Shown here: positions 1 to 10,759 of the stretch, piece by piece
Layout: each line of letters begins with the position of its first letter
How positions within the stretch are numbered: position 1 is the stretch's first letter
Source of the DNA: Malaya genurostris
Lineage: Eukaryota; Arthropoda; Insecta; Diptera; Culicidae
Length of the DNA stretch: 64,000 nt
Assembly (NCBI RefSeq): GCF_030247185.1
Contig: NC_080572.1
Span: forward strand, 125,490,405 to 125,554,404
Direction: 5' to 3'
Made by a program: the position numbers and the translations under genes
The notes under the pieces: generated by a model
Told to the model about the DNA's origin: nothing
What the model saw: the letters and a program-made list of their open reading frames with translations, nothing else
The model's database searches: none

Positions 1-2
1 GA

Positions 3-446
3 GCTTTTGGAAAATCATGGGGACTCAAACCCAGATATATTCATTGGATCTACACAACTATCGTTAGACCAATTTTAGCATATGGATGTCTTGTATGGTG
101 GCAGAAAGGAGAAGTCGCGACAGTTCAGTCAAAGCTAAATCATCTCCAAAGGATGGTCCTAATGGCGATGACAGGAGCATTCACGACAACTCCTACTGCT
201 GCTCTAGAGGCGCTACTGTGCATTAAACCACTACATGTGTTCCTAAAACAAGAAGCATTATCTTGTGCATACCGTCTTAGGGTTACAGGGCTTTGGAACA
301 GTAACCCATTAGAATATGCTACCAGTCACACTCGCTTGTGGTCTCAAATGGTTCCGTGGGATGAGTATTTACTCGCTCCTAGTGACCTAACTCTCACATG
401 CAGTTTTCCTTTTAAAACATTCAATGTGAGCTATCCTCTTCGTTAG
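3..446 (+). pseudogene. C-terminal RT region of the I-like LINE
   Basis: Frame 3 is open from the window edge to 446. It reads as the RT thumb and connection region: WGLKPRYIHWIYTTIVRPIL followed by AYGCLVWW and LQRMVLMAMTGAF, a string typical of insect I/R1-type LINE proteins just after the RT catalytic core. No start codon belongs to this piece; it is the tail of a longer ORF2. It ends at a stop shortly before the RNase H region, which continues in another frame, so at least one frameshift separates them. Internal ATG codons should not be taken as starts. Confidence 0.75.
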
Positions 447-479
447 GAATGATTGTCTGGTTGTCTGGAACGACAACTT

Positions 480-1063
480 GATGAACACATAGTTTGTTTT
501 ACGGACGGTTTTCTGTTGAATGGTCGTGCTGGTGCTGGTATCTACTGTCGTGAAATAGGCTGGAGCAGTCTCATTCACTTGGTAGATACTGTACTGTGTT
601 CCAAGCAGAAATCTACGCAATTCTGTGTGGAGTACAATCGGCACTTCAGCAGAGGATCTGTGGTAAACGTATTTATTTTTGTTCCGACAGTCAGGCAGCC
701 TTAAAAGCACTCAGTTCGAATGACTCACGGTCGAATCTAGTGATCGCATGTTGAACTCAAATTGAAGACCTCAGCATTTCAAATGCTGTTTACTTCATAT
801 GGGTACCCGGCCATTCTGGTATTACTGGAAATGAATGGGCTGATGAGTTGGCTAGAGCTGATGCAACGAATGATTTCGTTGGTCCTGAACCAGCTTTACC
901 ACTTTCAACTAGTTGGATAAAGCACAAGATACGTTCTTGGGCTGCATCCAAACATGCCAGCTACTGGCGCAGCTTGCAAACTTGCGTTCAGACAAAAGCA
1001 TTTCTATCAGATTTAAATCTGAAAATGTCAAAGTGTCTACTGCATTTCTCCAAGTATCATTGA
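480..1063 (+). pseudogene. RNase H domain of the I-like LINE, frameshifted
   Basis: RNase H degrades the RNA of the RNA/DNA hybrid during retrotransposition. The acidic catalytic residues can be followed across two frames: FTDG (first Asp) near 500, AEIYAIL (Glu) near 607, SDSQAALKAL (Asp) near 690, and WVPGHSGITGNEWADELA (His and last Asp) near 800-855. A frameshift lies near 575-590 and an in-frame TGA near 752. Beyond 855 the frame stays open to 1063 with a LARADATNDF-type linker. Catalytic residues are therefore present but the reading frame is broken. Confidence 0.8.
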
Positions 1064-1089
1064 AGTATTCTGGTCAGAGCTCTGACTGG

Positions 1090-1321
1090 ACATTGCAAAC
1101 TCAATTATCACATGGCTACTATTCAACGTGCTGAGTATTATTCGTGTGATTTGTGTGAATGCGATTATGGTACTTCATATCATCTGATATGTAACTGTCC
1201 CGCATTGACGCAGCTACGTATCCGGGTTTTTGGTTCTCCATACATGGTTGAGTCTGTGTATGCGGAGCTAAAATTGAAGGATATTCTCTCGTTTCTCACC
1301 CAATGTGGTAAGGAGCTATAG
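1090..1321 (+). pseudogene. CCHC-type C-terminal tail of the I-like LINE ORF2
   Basis: After the RNase H region a third frame encodes a short tail with the spacing C-x2-C then H-x4-C (CDLCECDYGTSYHLICNC), the zinc-finger-like end found in I-clade ORF2 proteins. It ends at a TAG at 1319-1321, which may be the original ORF2 stop, followed directly by the 3' UTR. It is out of frame with the preceding RNase H piece. Confidence 0.65.
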
Positions 1322-1384
1322 TCAGAAGGGTTCATCGTTCTTCCTGGAGTGAATGAATCCCTTCTGTATTCACCTTAAATAGGG

Positions 1385-1655
1385 TTTGGCAGATTGTTTG
1401 GCATCCTCTGGGGGGTACCGCATTTACTTCTGCTCGTACATACTGCGAGTCGTTCTGCATTCTTCCGGGAGTGCAGAATGGTGTAGCTTTTGTAAGATCT
1501 CTAAATCCTCTCGGGGGTTGGAGGTTTTATTAACAGCAGACTGTTCGGGACCTCGTAGAGGTTCAGAATTTCCTTCTGCTTCCACTAAATGTGATCCTCA
1601 GCAGATTGTTCAGCATCCCTTAGAGGTGCAGAATTTACTTCTGCTTTTATGTGTT
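1385..1655 (+). repeat. Degenerate ~50-bp repeats in the LINE 3' UTR
   Basis: Three similar blocks begin at about 1389, 1539 and 1601. Each has a GCAGAYTGTT start, a CATCC or ACCTC centre, and an ATTTACTTCTGCT or ATTTCCTTCTGCT end. Between the first two lies a segment (1459-1533) that is also found in a SINE tail at 20879-20952. Repeated 3' UTR blocks may be RT recognition or transcription-end signals, but that is inference. Confidence 0.6.
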
Positions 1656-1860
1656 TTTGTGTCGTCAATTTTTCCCATCCTCCTAGTCCAACCCTTACCA
1701 TTTCCTTTCAATCCTTCCCTCTTATATATCGGGAAAATGATGCTAAAAACAAATTGATGGCAAGGCACAAATCTCCAAATATCAAGGGGAACGTGCCATT
1801 TGAGCCAATTTGTTCTGATTCCTGATTCCTGATTAGTTCTATTTCATCCATCTTAGTGAT

Positions 1861-3539
1861 GCACTTACATATCCGTATTATTTAGTGATAGGTATAGATT
1901 TAATTTTAGATTCATTATAATGAGCTTTGGAAACCACACGTGCGGTTATTTTAGGCCAATTCATGAAAATAGATATTTCAGGTTTCATCAAGTTATAAAC
2001 AAAGCTCGAAATAAATATTGTGTGAAATGTTTATTTATGAACCTTGAAATTCAAACTGATAATAATTATTCTTTGAATTCATTTGCAACTAGCAACTAGC
2101 TGGTCTCAAACGCGTTTGATCTTATTATTATTTGAATATCTATTGCTGTGAACTACTACTCTGACAAGTCAATACTCTTTCGTGTCGACCCCATGTAGAT
2201 GACTTAATGTGAAGGACCTATCGCTTGAATTCTGTAACAATATATGAGTATGAGATGAATGGAGAACAGAAGAGGAAGAGGGATGAGGTTGTGCCACATA
2301 TTTAATCGTAATAAATTACGTTCTTACTTGATATGTACAGTTTTATAATTGGCAAACATTATTCGTAATGAAATCGTTAAATTTGAGTGTTACACTTTGG
2401 TAAATTCGGTCATTACTTCGCACTTTTATAACATTTATTTATAGTATTGACTCCAACACAAAATCTGTTTTATCATGAATCTTTAACTAAATAGGTAAAA
2501 TTTTATTTATTTTTTTGTTATTAATATTGAAACAGCTCATCTTCTCTTTGTTTTGGTGAATTTAATAAAACTATTTTTCTCACTACATGATTAGATGCAG
2601 TTTATTTTGAAGTCTTATGATAGCAAAAATTAGTCTAATAATAGTTTAAAATGCTAAAGCGCTTTGTCAGTTCAACATAATCTGCTAAACAGACGAAAAA
2701 TATAATCTGCTTTTAGTTTGACACTTAGAATTTCATGAATTTATTTTTAAATTCACAGACGCACTGAAGATATTTAAGGCATTCATGGATTATAGGTTTC
2801 TGTCAGAATGCAAGCATCACGCGAGGCGTCGATACACACGTGCGAGCTTGTTACATTTGATCAAAGCAAGCGTTCCTGAGTGAACGCGATGCGCTCGCAT
2901 CGCTTCCGCAAATCGCATTCACTTTGGCTGAGAGATGATATACTGGGATTTCGAATAAATTCAATTTGTGTTCTCAATGTTTGATGAGAAGTTTTATCAC
3001 ATTAATGTATCGTATGGGTTGGACGTTACATGGATTCCAATGAACAATGAAAAAATATTCAACTTTCACAAATATTGAATGTCTGTGTGTTTGGCAGCCT
3101 TGTCGAGCCAATTTTATTTCTCTCTCCTATTTTAGAATGCTATCAGGAAATCAAAGCGAAAAAAATGGCGTATGCATTGAAACTGACTTTGTTTCACAGA
3201 AAAATACAAGACTTTATTTTTATCGCGATAACATATATGTTTTTATGTACTAATCGCATCTAAACTAAATACTTTGTCACGGTAGATTTATGATACAAGC
3301 CTTCAAAGCCGAGATATTCGATGAACAAGTAGAGGTATGCATTTCCGAGCGTTCCAATTTTCAGCAGTTCTTCAATCAGAAAAAAATACAACACGACCGC
3401 TAAACTCAATGAATCATTCTGAAAATTTTACAGAATATTCTCATCTTAATTTCGAAGACATTGTCAGGCGAGTTATTCTATATTCTGCACCGTTTCCGAG
3501 AAAATTTAATATGAAACGGGAAAATAGCAAAAAATCTAT
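1861..3539. other. No gene seen; AT-rich with one GC/CpG-rich patch
   Basis: No coding region with support. The only compositional departure is 2810-2935, which is rich in GCG and CGC words (for example GCGATGCGCTCGCATCGC near 2888) and looks like the core of an old MITE, but no terminal repeats were found. Confidence 0.4.
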
Positions 3540-3586
3540 CACTTTACGGTACTGTCCTCAGCCCTTAAGAGCAGTACCGTAAAGTG
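3540..3586. repeat. Perfect 15-bp inverted repeat (hairpin)
   Basis: The arm CACTTTACGGTACTG at 3540-3554 is mirrored exactly by CAGTACCGTAAAGTG at 3572-3586, with a 17-base loop. The loop block TCCTCAGCCCTTAA is followed about 50 bases later by a near copy (TCCTCAGACCTTAA), so the hairpin probably arose inside a small repeat. Confidence 0.7.
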
Positions 3587-4559
3587 GTCGATTACGACTC
3601 AACACGCGACCCTCTATCCTCAGACCTTAAAAGGTGATGAATATCGAATTCAATCTATCATATAAGAAACAATGCAAAAAGATGGAAGAGCTGCAAAGCT
3701 GCAAAGAATCGGCTACAAATTAAACTAATTACTTTCTTTGGTTTCTTCTTCTCCTAAAAATGAAAAAATCTTGAAATCTTCGATTTATCTGGGAATTGTC
3801 TTTAACGTACTTCATTCATAATGAAGACAGTAATTTTCAAGTACTTGTTTCGTACATAATATCATTAACTAATGTAATTTTCGGATTCACGTGACGTAGT
3901 ACTTAATTTGTCTTATCCTCGAAGGCTCTTTTCTGGAACATTCCTTAAAATTTCATCGGTGTCTAGGAATAAACGTGCAATACAAAAACTCCTCCTCCTC
4001 TTACCCGTTGTTTGGAATTAGGTTGAAGACGCTGCTATTGACTCTTGAAAGCTTACAATTCTCGAAAAGGGAGCATAGAGAACGGAAAGATACTGACTGG
4101 GTCCCTGTACATTGTTTCTCTGTGAAATTTAGCTTACTCTAATCAATCACGGAGCGGCAACTACGAATTGTGCAAACATCAGGCTCATTTATATTCCACA
4201 TCCTAATTGTATCCTGTTGGACATCTTCTCCTCCTTTTTAGCGTATACTTAAACGATTATTCATAGCAATTGGTTCTAATATAAGTTAATAGCCTTGTTT
4301 GTTGAAGATTAGTTTCAATTTTGTACCGAATGCATGAAACTGTTTCACTGGAGTGATCGAGATGTAGATTTACATATAAACCTGTTTTAATTTAATGATG
4401 CCTTTCTCTTATACTCATTATCATAAATATCACTAGATAATTCCACAATAAAAATGTTTGAACTTGATCAAAAACTAGAAAGTTTATTAGGAAATAAACT
4501 AACATAAACTTTTAAATTTGTGAACTATTGTCATATAAATTCAGCAGAATTTTTCTATT

Positions 4560-4800
4560 TTGTGAATCGTCGCTCTAGGTGACGGTGTGCAATTTCGAAC
4601 TTTCTAGTTCCGGATGAAATTCAATAGCAGCATTTTAGACCATGAAATTGCCACTTGCGTCTCGGTTTTGCAGTCTCTGAGAAATTGAAGTGAGTTCCGT
4701 TTTTGATGTTTAGACCATTATTTCCGGTATATCCGGAATCGGAAACATATAATCTATGTAGTCAAAATCCATTCGTTTGGTCAGCCCTTTGAACATAAAC
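4560..4800 (+). repeat. Fragment of the dispersed 'Aedes-type' repeat
   Basis: Carries the words TCTCTGAGAAATTGAAGTGAG and ATTTCCGGTATATCCGGAATC, which recur with changes near 11.6, 14.5, 22.6-23.5, 25.5, 44.4-45.2, 49.9, 50.4-51.9, 54.5-56.3 and 58.2 kb. Unclassified family; no coding capacity seen. Confidence 0.5.
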
Positions 4801-4830
4801 TACTAATTGAAACTGTTTTAAGCGAAAACT

Positions 4831-4950
4831 CCCGGGTTGGCGGTTCAACGCATAGAGCCCTGGAAGGATTCATAGGGTCAGTAGGATCGTAGCACCAGCC
4901 ATGCAATGGTTTTGTACACTCTGAATCGGCTACGAAACATATTTCAAAAT
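4831..4950 (+). mobile_element. tRNA-derived SINE with internal deletion (SINE family 1)
   Basis: Starts with CCCGGGTTGGCGGTTCAACG, the same head as the complete copies at 8474-8686 and 23057-23260 (both minus). Relative to these it lacks about 50 bases, including the B-box region. The junction lies at a CTGG word that is present on both sides of the missing block in the complete copies. The body then continues (GCCATGCAATGGTTTTGTAC). Without the B box it should not be transcribed by RNA polymerase III. Confidence 0.7.
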
Positions 4951-5344
4951 AGTATACTTAGCGTAATAATTATTGATGAATAATGCAACAATGAAACTAA
5001 ACTTTTATCAGTGCTTAAAAAGAATACATTTCATATGATACAATTGAGAATCGTTCACGTGGCAAGTGGTAAGGCAGGAATGTGCAGCAAGCAGTAGAAC
5101 ACTTTTGAACTGGGCCGTAACCAGGATTTCATTTCTGGAGGGGCCCAACGATTAAAAAGTAATGTTACTGAAGATTGCTTATGTACCTTATTCTCGTTGT
5201 GCATTTTACGGGTGTTTTTAACAGACACTTTAAACTTTTCCACTGGAACTGATATTGTATTACTTTTTTTTATTTAAAAGATATTTTTTTAATTCAGGCC
5301 TATTTGCGTACAAGCTTTACGTGGCCGATTGAGCCGATTTTTTA

Positions 5345-6020
5345 AATAATTTTTTTTGTCTTGAATAGGACTTACTTTACTATTGGGCGCCTTTTCAAAA
5401 TTTACCCTCTGAGAGAGTGATAAGTTTTTGATCGTGAATATCTCCTGTTATATCTAATGAATCAACATAATTTTTGCGACATGTCATCGGAAATATGATC
5501 ACAATTTTATGATAAAATTTTCAGTTGTGTGACATAATCTCAAAATTAAACTTTTCTGAAATGTTTGGTATAAACGAGTATTAAAGAGGATAATTCATAA
5601 GGTGCGTTTGCCTTTCTCGTATTTGGAAAGCTCATAGCTCAGTGATCTGTAGAAGGATTTATATAATCTAACTATCAATAGAATCGAAAATTTTCAACTT
5701 GAACGTGTATTGCAACAACATTGAAGTTTTTCAATAGTACACTATTGAAAAACCTGTTTGATTTTACCCATGACAGCAGCAGCCAATCAGAACGCGAGAT
5801 GTCTGCATCTATACAAGAGCATCCATATAAAAGTTGAGTGGTTCATTTTTCCTACCATTTGCGAGTAACTGTTCCCGAAACAAGACACGCGAGAGCAAAA
5901 TCGAGGACCTGCCGTCTATCTGTTTCCCGTTCTGCGAACAAGAAAAGCTGCATCGCTTCAAGCTCTATTAGTGAAAAAGGGGAAAGCTTGCACAAATCAT
6001 ACAATCAATCAACTAACTGA
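5345..6020 (+). repeat. Promoter-bearing dispersed repeat, copy 1
   Basis: From about 5510 to 5930 it aligns with a second copy at 18205-18472 plus 19127-19260. Shared blocks include AGTGATCTGTAGAAGGATTT, TGTATTGCAACAACATTGAAG, CCAATCAG and TATAAAAG. The 5345-5450 part matches the minus strand of 48408-48490. After the TATA box the copies share CGAAACAAGACA, then diverge. No long ORF follows. A weak resemblance of the downstream part to the histone H2A start region was considered but is not secure. Confidence 0.6.
5783..5833 (+). promoter_or_regulatory. CCAAT box plus TATA box in repeat copy 1
   Basis: CCAATCAG at 5783-5790 and TATAAAAG at 5826-5833 have the order and spacing of an RNA polymerase II core promoter, predicting a start near 5855-5865. 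The same pair is in the second repeat copy (19127-19134 and 19187-19194), which supports function in the parent element rather than chance. No intact gene lies downstream. Confidence 0.5.
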
Positions 6021-6134
6021 TATTCGGAAAAGTGATGGGAGTGTGTCAGTTTTTTCGTATTCACGACATCCAGTTATGTCTTTGACATTACCCACCCGCC
6101 TTTTTTTGAGTTGGATCTCGTTATCACCCTTTGT

Positions 6135-7051
6135 CTATGGGGAGAGAAGCTTCCAGTTCCCTCCTGCGAGGATTGAGGGGTTCGTCTCGTCATCCATTGC
6201 CGCATCGATGGTATTGTTGTTGGTTTCGTTGCTAGTTGCTGTAGATGCACTTTGTTGTATATTGGTTGCAATTGCTGATTGGTTGGAGGGTAAATTGTTA
6301 TCTGCAGCCGGTGTACTTTGTTCTATAGGGGATACGTTGGATGGTTTCGTTGAAGGGGATGCTTCACTGTTGTTGGTGACTGTCACAGGTGTACTGGGGT
6401 TGCTTGGGGTTGGTGTGAAGGAAGCACCGTTGTCCTTTGGTATAGTTGTCTCCTTGTCCGGTTTATCACATGGCTTACCGTAGTGAGCAGCTTTTTGGCA
6501 ATATTGACATGTGGCCATCTGATTGTCATAGGTGATTTGCACGGAATTCTTGTATCTTGACCGAAAATCACATAAGAAGGTATAGGCCTCTTCAAGTGTA
6601 TGTGTAACAAACGTACGCCATTTAGAATACCGGGGAAAAAATTCTTCCACTTTTATTTTTGGATAGAGAGAATCTCTCCGTATTGGGACATAGTTTTGCG
6701 AATATAAGAATCGGTGACGCTTGAGTGAAGATCATGCACACGCACTTCTATAGCACTATCATCCATATATACTGGAATGTTGTACTTAATGTTTTCATGC
6801 TCCACATAGTGCACATTGTTATTGTCTTTTGCGAATTGAATTGCATCCAACTCTTTATAAAACTGGATGTAAACAACATTATTCGTCTTATTGCATTGAA
6901 GTAAATGCACACGTTTAATGTCAAGATGCATATGCTCCTTAAGCAAACCTTCAAGTTCTCGTATCGAAGGTCGAATTTTGCACTGCCTGCAGTCAACAAA
7001 AATTGTATTCTTTCGTGTCGGCAGTAGGTTTTGTTCGTTTGGTTCACTCAT
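6135..7051 (-). pseudogene. Gag-like ORF1 of a non-LTR retrotransposon, broken
   Basis: Reads from ATG at 7051 leftward. ORF1 proteins of LINEs bind the element RNA. The N-terminal 130 residues (MSEPNEQNLLPTRKNTIFVD onward, with VYMDDSAIEVRVHDLHSSVT) are followed by an in-frame TAA near 6650, then KWKNFFPGILNGVR and RPIPSYVIFG in the same frame. A frameshift near 6535 leads into the zinc-knuckle-like CQYCQKAAHYGKPC and a long Ser/Thr/Pro/Asn-rich tail. One stop and one frameshift make it non-functional. No ORF2 follows within the element. The family call comes from memory of common mosquito LINE ORF1 proteins. Confidence 0.65.
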
Positions 7052-7292
7052 TTCGAGGTCTATTGTTCACTACACAATACTGTACTTGGTTTCTGTCCCG
7101 AACGTAAGCGGTTTTGTGTTATCGACTGACTTGGATGAGATGTAAAACCGAACTGGTTGTATTACATTTCATTATGTTTACTGTCTTATTATTTAGGTAA
7201 CACATGTCTGAGACCTTCTAAATAATTATATATCTGTTTTAGATTTCGGGAGGGGCCAGGGCCTCCCCTCTCGGTACGTGACTGCTTTTGAA

Positions 7293-8473
7293 ACCTGTAA
7301 ATCCGATACACCGGCTGTGTTTAGCTTCAAGGATTTTGAGCAATATAATTAATGATTATAAAAATATACTACATTCAGTTGGTGGAAAACACGAACTGGT
7401 TTGTCCAATAAGCGACAATAATAGCAGGAATTGTTTTATTAAACAATCGGTTTCTCAATTCTTAATTTCATGTAAACTGTAATCGACGTGCGTTAATATG
7501 TAGTTTCACTAATAGCCACCAATTTTAACACATTTCCTCTAGGGAAGAGAGCTTCTAATTGCTTCTCTAAGTGAGTATATTTTCGATTGCATTAAAAGCA
7601 CATGTTGAAGTTAAATTGGAAATTCATATTAAATAGGTGTAAATTTAGATGAAGCGCACAAATTTTCCTTTGAGAATTGAGCAGTTAAGTGAGATTAATA
7701 ATGATATTGAGACGAATCTGGGTACTGTTGCTTTAGTAATCTAATTTGTTACTTGAATTTGTTTGAGGAGTAGGAAACTTATCTTACCAAATTTGCTTTC
7801 GTGTATCTCATTCAAGCGAATTGAATTAAATGTCAAAGATGAAATGTTTCTCATGAAGCGCTATAGTATTTACTTAAAACGATTTCTCGGAATCGTAAAA
7901 ACAAATTGAAGCAAGTTGCTCTGTGTTTCATTTATTTTTCTTCTGCACCGTTACACCTTATTGCTCTCCATATTCAATTCTGTCGAAATCGCTCTGAATC
8001 TGGCAGCTCCCAATCAAATTCGACTACCTTTACCTCGTTTGTGTACGAGGAAGTAAGATTTCGATTTCGCATTGCATTTCAATTTCCATTGCGAATCCCA
8101 CTTCCATGGAAACGTTCGACTCTTGGAATATGCAAAACAAACTGATTTCATCGAGAACAAACCGATGCAAGTTACTGGAGAAGATAGCTTGTCAGAGTGT
8201 GTATGACATAGCCACTACACATTTTGAAATGAATGCCTGTTTTTCCTGGATTGTCGTGCGTGGAAGTAATTTGAGTAGGATCACACCGTCCTTCGGATCC
8301 AATTATGTATGGTATATTGGCTGAGAGCAGTGCATCCGATTGGAATTTTCATTTTGTTTAGTTATGTCCTCACACATTTTGCTGGCTCGTATCATTTCTG
8401 AACCGATTCTTTTCTTTTGAGAAGTGCCCAATAATCTTCTTCATATAAATTTCATTTTTCTTTTTCGGTGTTT
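7293..8473. other. No supported gene
   Basis: AT-rich sequence; short open frames only, without start context, splice pattern or recognisable motif. Confidence 0.4.
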
Positions 8474-8686
8474 AAAGCAAAGCAAAGCAAGGTCCTGGTA
8501 TTACATTCCTTTTGTGGAATTTTGCCTTTCTTTCTGTTTCAGCATACATCGCAGGCGATCCTTAACGTACAGAATCATTGCATGGCTATCTTATTGACAC
8601 TAAGAACCCTTCCAGGTCTGGACTCAAACATATGACAACTGGCTTGTAAGACCAGCGCCCTATGCATTGAACCGCCAACCCGGGGT
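8474..8686 (-). mobile_element. tRNA-derived SINE, complete copy (family 1)
   Basis: On the minus strand it begins CCCCGGGTTGGCGGTTCAAT, continues through an anticodon-arm-like CTGGTCTTACAAGCCAG and a B-box-like GTTTGAGTCCAGACC, then a body with GCAATGATTCTGTACG. It ends GGAATGTAATACCAGGACC followed by tandem TTGCTTTGCTTTGCTTT. Head with pol III boxes, unrelated body and short tandem tail are the normal SINE layout. It resembles mosquito SINEs of the Feilai type, but the family name is not verified. Confidence 0.75.
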
Positions 8687-8818
8687 GTTTTTTGGTGACC
8701 TAAAACTGTATTAATCTGATGGCCATTATAGAAGGATTGATGAAACAGAAAATAATTTCATCCGAATAGTCTATGATCATTGCGATGGAAACTTCATTAA
8801 TGTTGCTTCTAAATCATG

Positions 8819-9493
8819 CACGCTCTTTGAACATAACTCATGATTTGATTTACGATTACTCAATTCATACACTGGAACAATGTGTTAAAATTTGAGTATG
8901 GATTTGAGTCAAATAAACTCGTTGCCATGAGTTCTCTCGCATTTATTCATACATTAGAGTAAGCGTTGAGTTTTTAAACATTTGAGTGAAAAAAATACTT
9001 CTTGCAGTTCAGTGCGTTTTCATTCTCGGAATATTCTTATCGAAATAAAGAATGCAAGAATACGTCGTTTTCCATTGCCGTTTCTAGATCCTGTTTTGAA
9101 AACATAACTCAACGTCAATTATAGATGTTTTGTGGTTTCAATTGTGCTTAGTGAAAAGTGCAACTTAAGAATATCAAAATAATTGAATTTCGACTCCAAA
9201 CCGTTCAAAAGGAAACGGTTTTGATCACTATTTTGCGCATTCAAAAGAAAGAAGAATAACTTTGTATATGAAAATTAACGAAGAAAAATTTCTTCATTTT
9301 GAGAGCAAGGAACTCAAATTTTGAAATATTTTCTTTTTTTTCTTATTTTGAGTAAAAATTACTCAAGTTTTGACAATTTCATCCCTTCACGCAAAAATGA
9401 GTAGAAAGGTGGTAACTCAAATTTAGAGTATGTGCACTTTTTATGAATTTGAGTGGTGTGTCACTCAATTTTGAGTTATGTTCAATGAGAGTG
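8819..9493. mobile_element. 675-bp MITE with 22-bp terminal inverted repeats
   Basis: Left end CACGCTCTTTGAACATAACTCA (8819-8840) and right end complement CACTCTCATTGAACATAACTCA (9472-9493) match at all but two positions. Subterminal regions are full of ACTCAA/TTGAGT words on both sides. No transposase is encoded. A target duplication could not be recognised, so the superfamily is unassigned. Confidence 0.7.
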
Positions 9494-10759
9494 GGACACA
9501 ATGCTTTGCAACCTGACATAGAAGCTTCTTGAAGTGGGGCTAAATGAATAAACCTTGACTGATGTGGTTTCAGGTAACTCAGACGGCAGATTTCTGGTGA
9601 ATCAAAGGGTATGCAGTGTTATCGCTCTGTTAAATAACAGAGATGGTATTTTGATGGTTATTTCACTATTATTTTATTAGCTATATTCGGACTGCGTTCC
9701 AATCACTTTCAAAAACGAAAATTTTCCACCTAAATTTAAATTTGTGTCTTTATGTTGACTGTGCAAAAATATTTAAGCTGCATTATACGAATTTCGCATA
9801 CATTTTAATGCGGGTTATAACCACCCGGGATTCTTTGGTTTCATTGCAATTTATTGTGTTTCTCTTAAGCAATATTGAACCTTAGTGCTAAAACTGCAAA
9901 TTAGTCCTATTTACGAAATCCAATCGGTGTCGTGTTTCTAACCTCATCAAATGCTTGTAGCGAACCCTTTTTACAGATTCGATTAAACTTTGTCTTCGAT
10001 GCAAAAATAAGCCGATTCTGGGGTGCCGAAAAATGTTTTGCTGCATGACTTCAGTATAGTCCTTTATTTTCACTTTCTACTGTCAAATCCATTTACTAAC
10101 AGTTTGGCTGCTGTTATGGAAGGGGGCCGTCGAGAAAGGGTATCTAGTGTTGACTGTGAACCGATGGCGGTGACGGGACAACAACGGTCGGAAACAATCC
10201 CCTTTTGACATAAAAAAAACTTGTTCACCCTTGGAAGGATATGAGTCACACGTGAGTTGAGGCCGTTTGATCCCCAAATGGGACAGATTTTTATAAAATC
10301 TTGAGTCCCTAACAGCGCTCAACTTGGTCTTAAATCAAAATTCAGTCATCCAGGACTAATGAAATTAGGATTTAGATTCTGCAATGAAGGGATGGAAGTG
10401 TCAATAAAATTACCAATTTGCATTTCTGTGTGGTAGGAATCATGGGACCATGATCACTTTTTCCTAGGAATTTTTTGATTACAGTTTACTGAATCTTATT
10501 TTGATTTTCTTCCTACATTAACTGACGTTATCGTAATTGTTTTATCAGTCAAGTAGATTTTAATCTAATACGATGACAAAATTATGACAAATGTGTTTCC
10601 TTGTTCACCCCATTTTATTCTGAATCAAGCACTTCGTTTGAGCTATATCGGAGTGTGTAGCAATAAATGCGGAAATTAGATAAGTGCCTAGAATTCACAC
10701 CTCTAACATCAATCAAGTTGGCGTGAGATACGACCTACTTGGTTGAGCAGATATTACAG
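9494..10759. other. No supported gene; small palindrome at 9627-9644
   Basis: CTCTGTTA-AA-TAACAGAG is an 8-bp-arm palindrome. Otherwise unremarkable AT-rich DNA. Confidence 0.35.

Larger units (their letters stand above)
1..1850 (+). mobile_element. 3' part of an I-clade-like non-LTR retrotransposon, decayed
   Basis: The window starts inside a LINE. In order it holds the C-terminal end of the reverse transcriptase, an RNase H domain, a cysteine/histidine tail and a 3' UTR of about 500 bases. RNase H downstream of RT is known from the I group of LINEs, so the clade call follows from domain order and not from a search. The coding part is broken by several frameshifts and stops, so the copy is dead. 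The 5' side must lie left of the window. The 3' end is not sharply defined: a short tandem TGATTCC run near 1817-1833 may be the terminal tail, since I-type elements often end in short tandem repeats. Confidence 0.8.
5110..7284. mobile_element. hAT-type element with nested insertions, 8-bp TSD
   Basis: The left end (CTGGGCCGTAACCAGGATTTC) and the right end (reverse complement CAGTCACGTACCGAGAGGGG) match the two ends of the 284-bp MITE at 32889-33172. CTTTTGAA flanks it exactly on both sides (5102-5109 and 7285-7292), the 8-bp duplication expected for the hAT superfamily. The first base triplet is CTG instead of CAG, probably a point change. The interior is not transposase: it holds a promoter-bearing repeat and a LINE ORF1 pseudogene, so this is best read as a short non-autonomous element later filled by insertions. 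Confidence 0.75.

Noticed and set aside
1386..1757. 123-codon open frame after the I-like LINE
   Set aside because: Lies in the repeated 3' UTR; no start context or motif.
2810..2935. GC-rich patch as a MITE or CpG island
   Set aside because: No terminal repeats or target duplication found and too short for a promoter island.
5876..5960. Possible histone H2A-like reading downstream of the CCAAT/TATA pair
   Set aside because: Only a few residues fit and a frameshift is needed; the second copy of the repeat does not support it.
5971..6483. 170-codon plus-strand open frame
   Set aside because: It is the complement of the LINE ORF1 pseudogene, whose minus-strand reading has a zinc-knuckle motif and known-type blocks.
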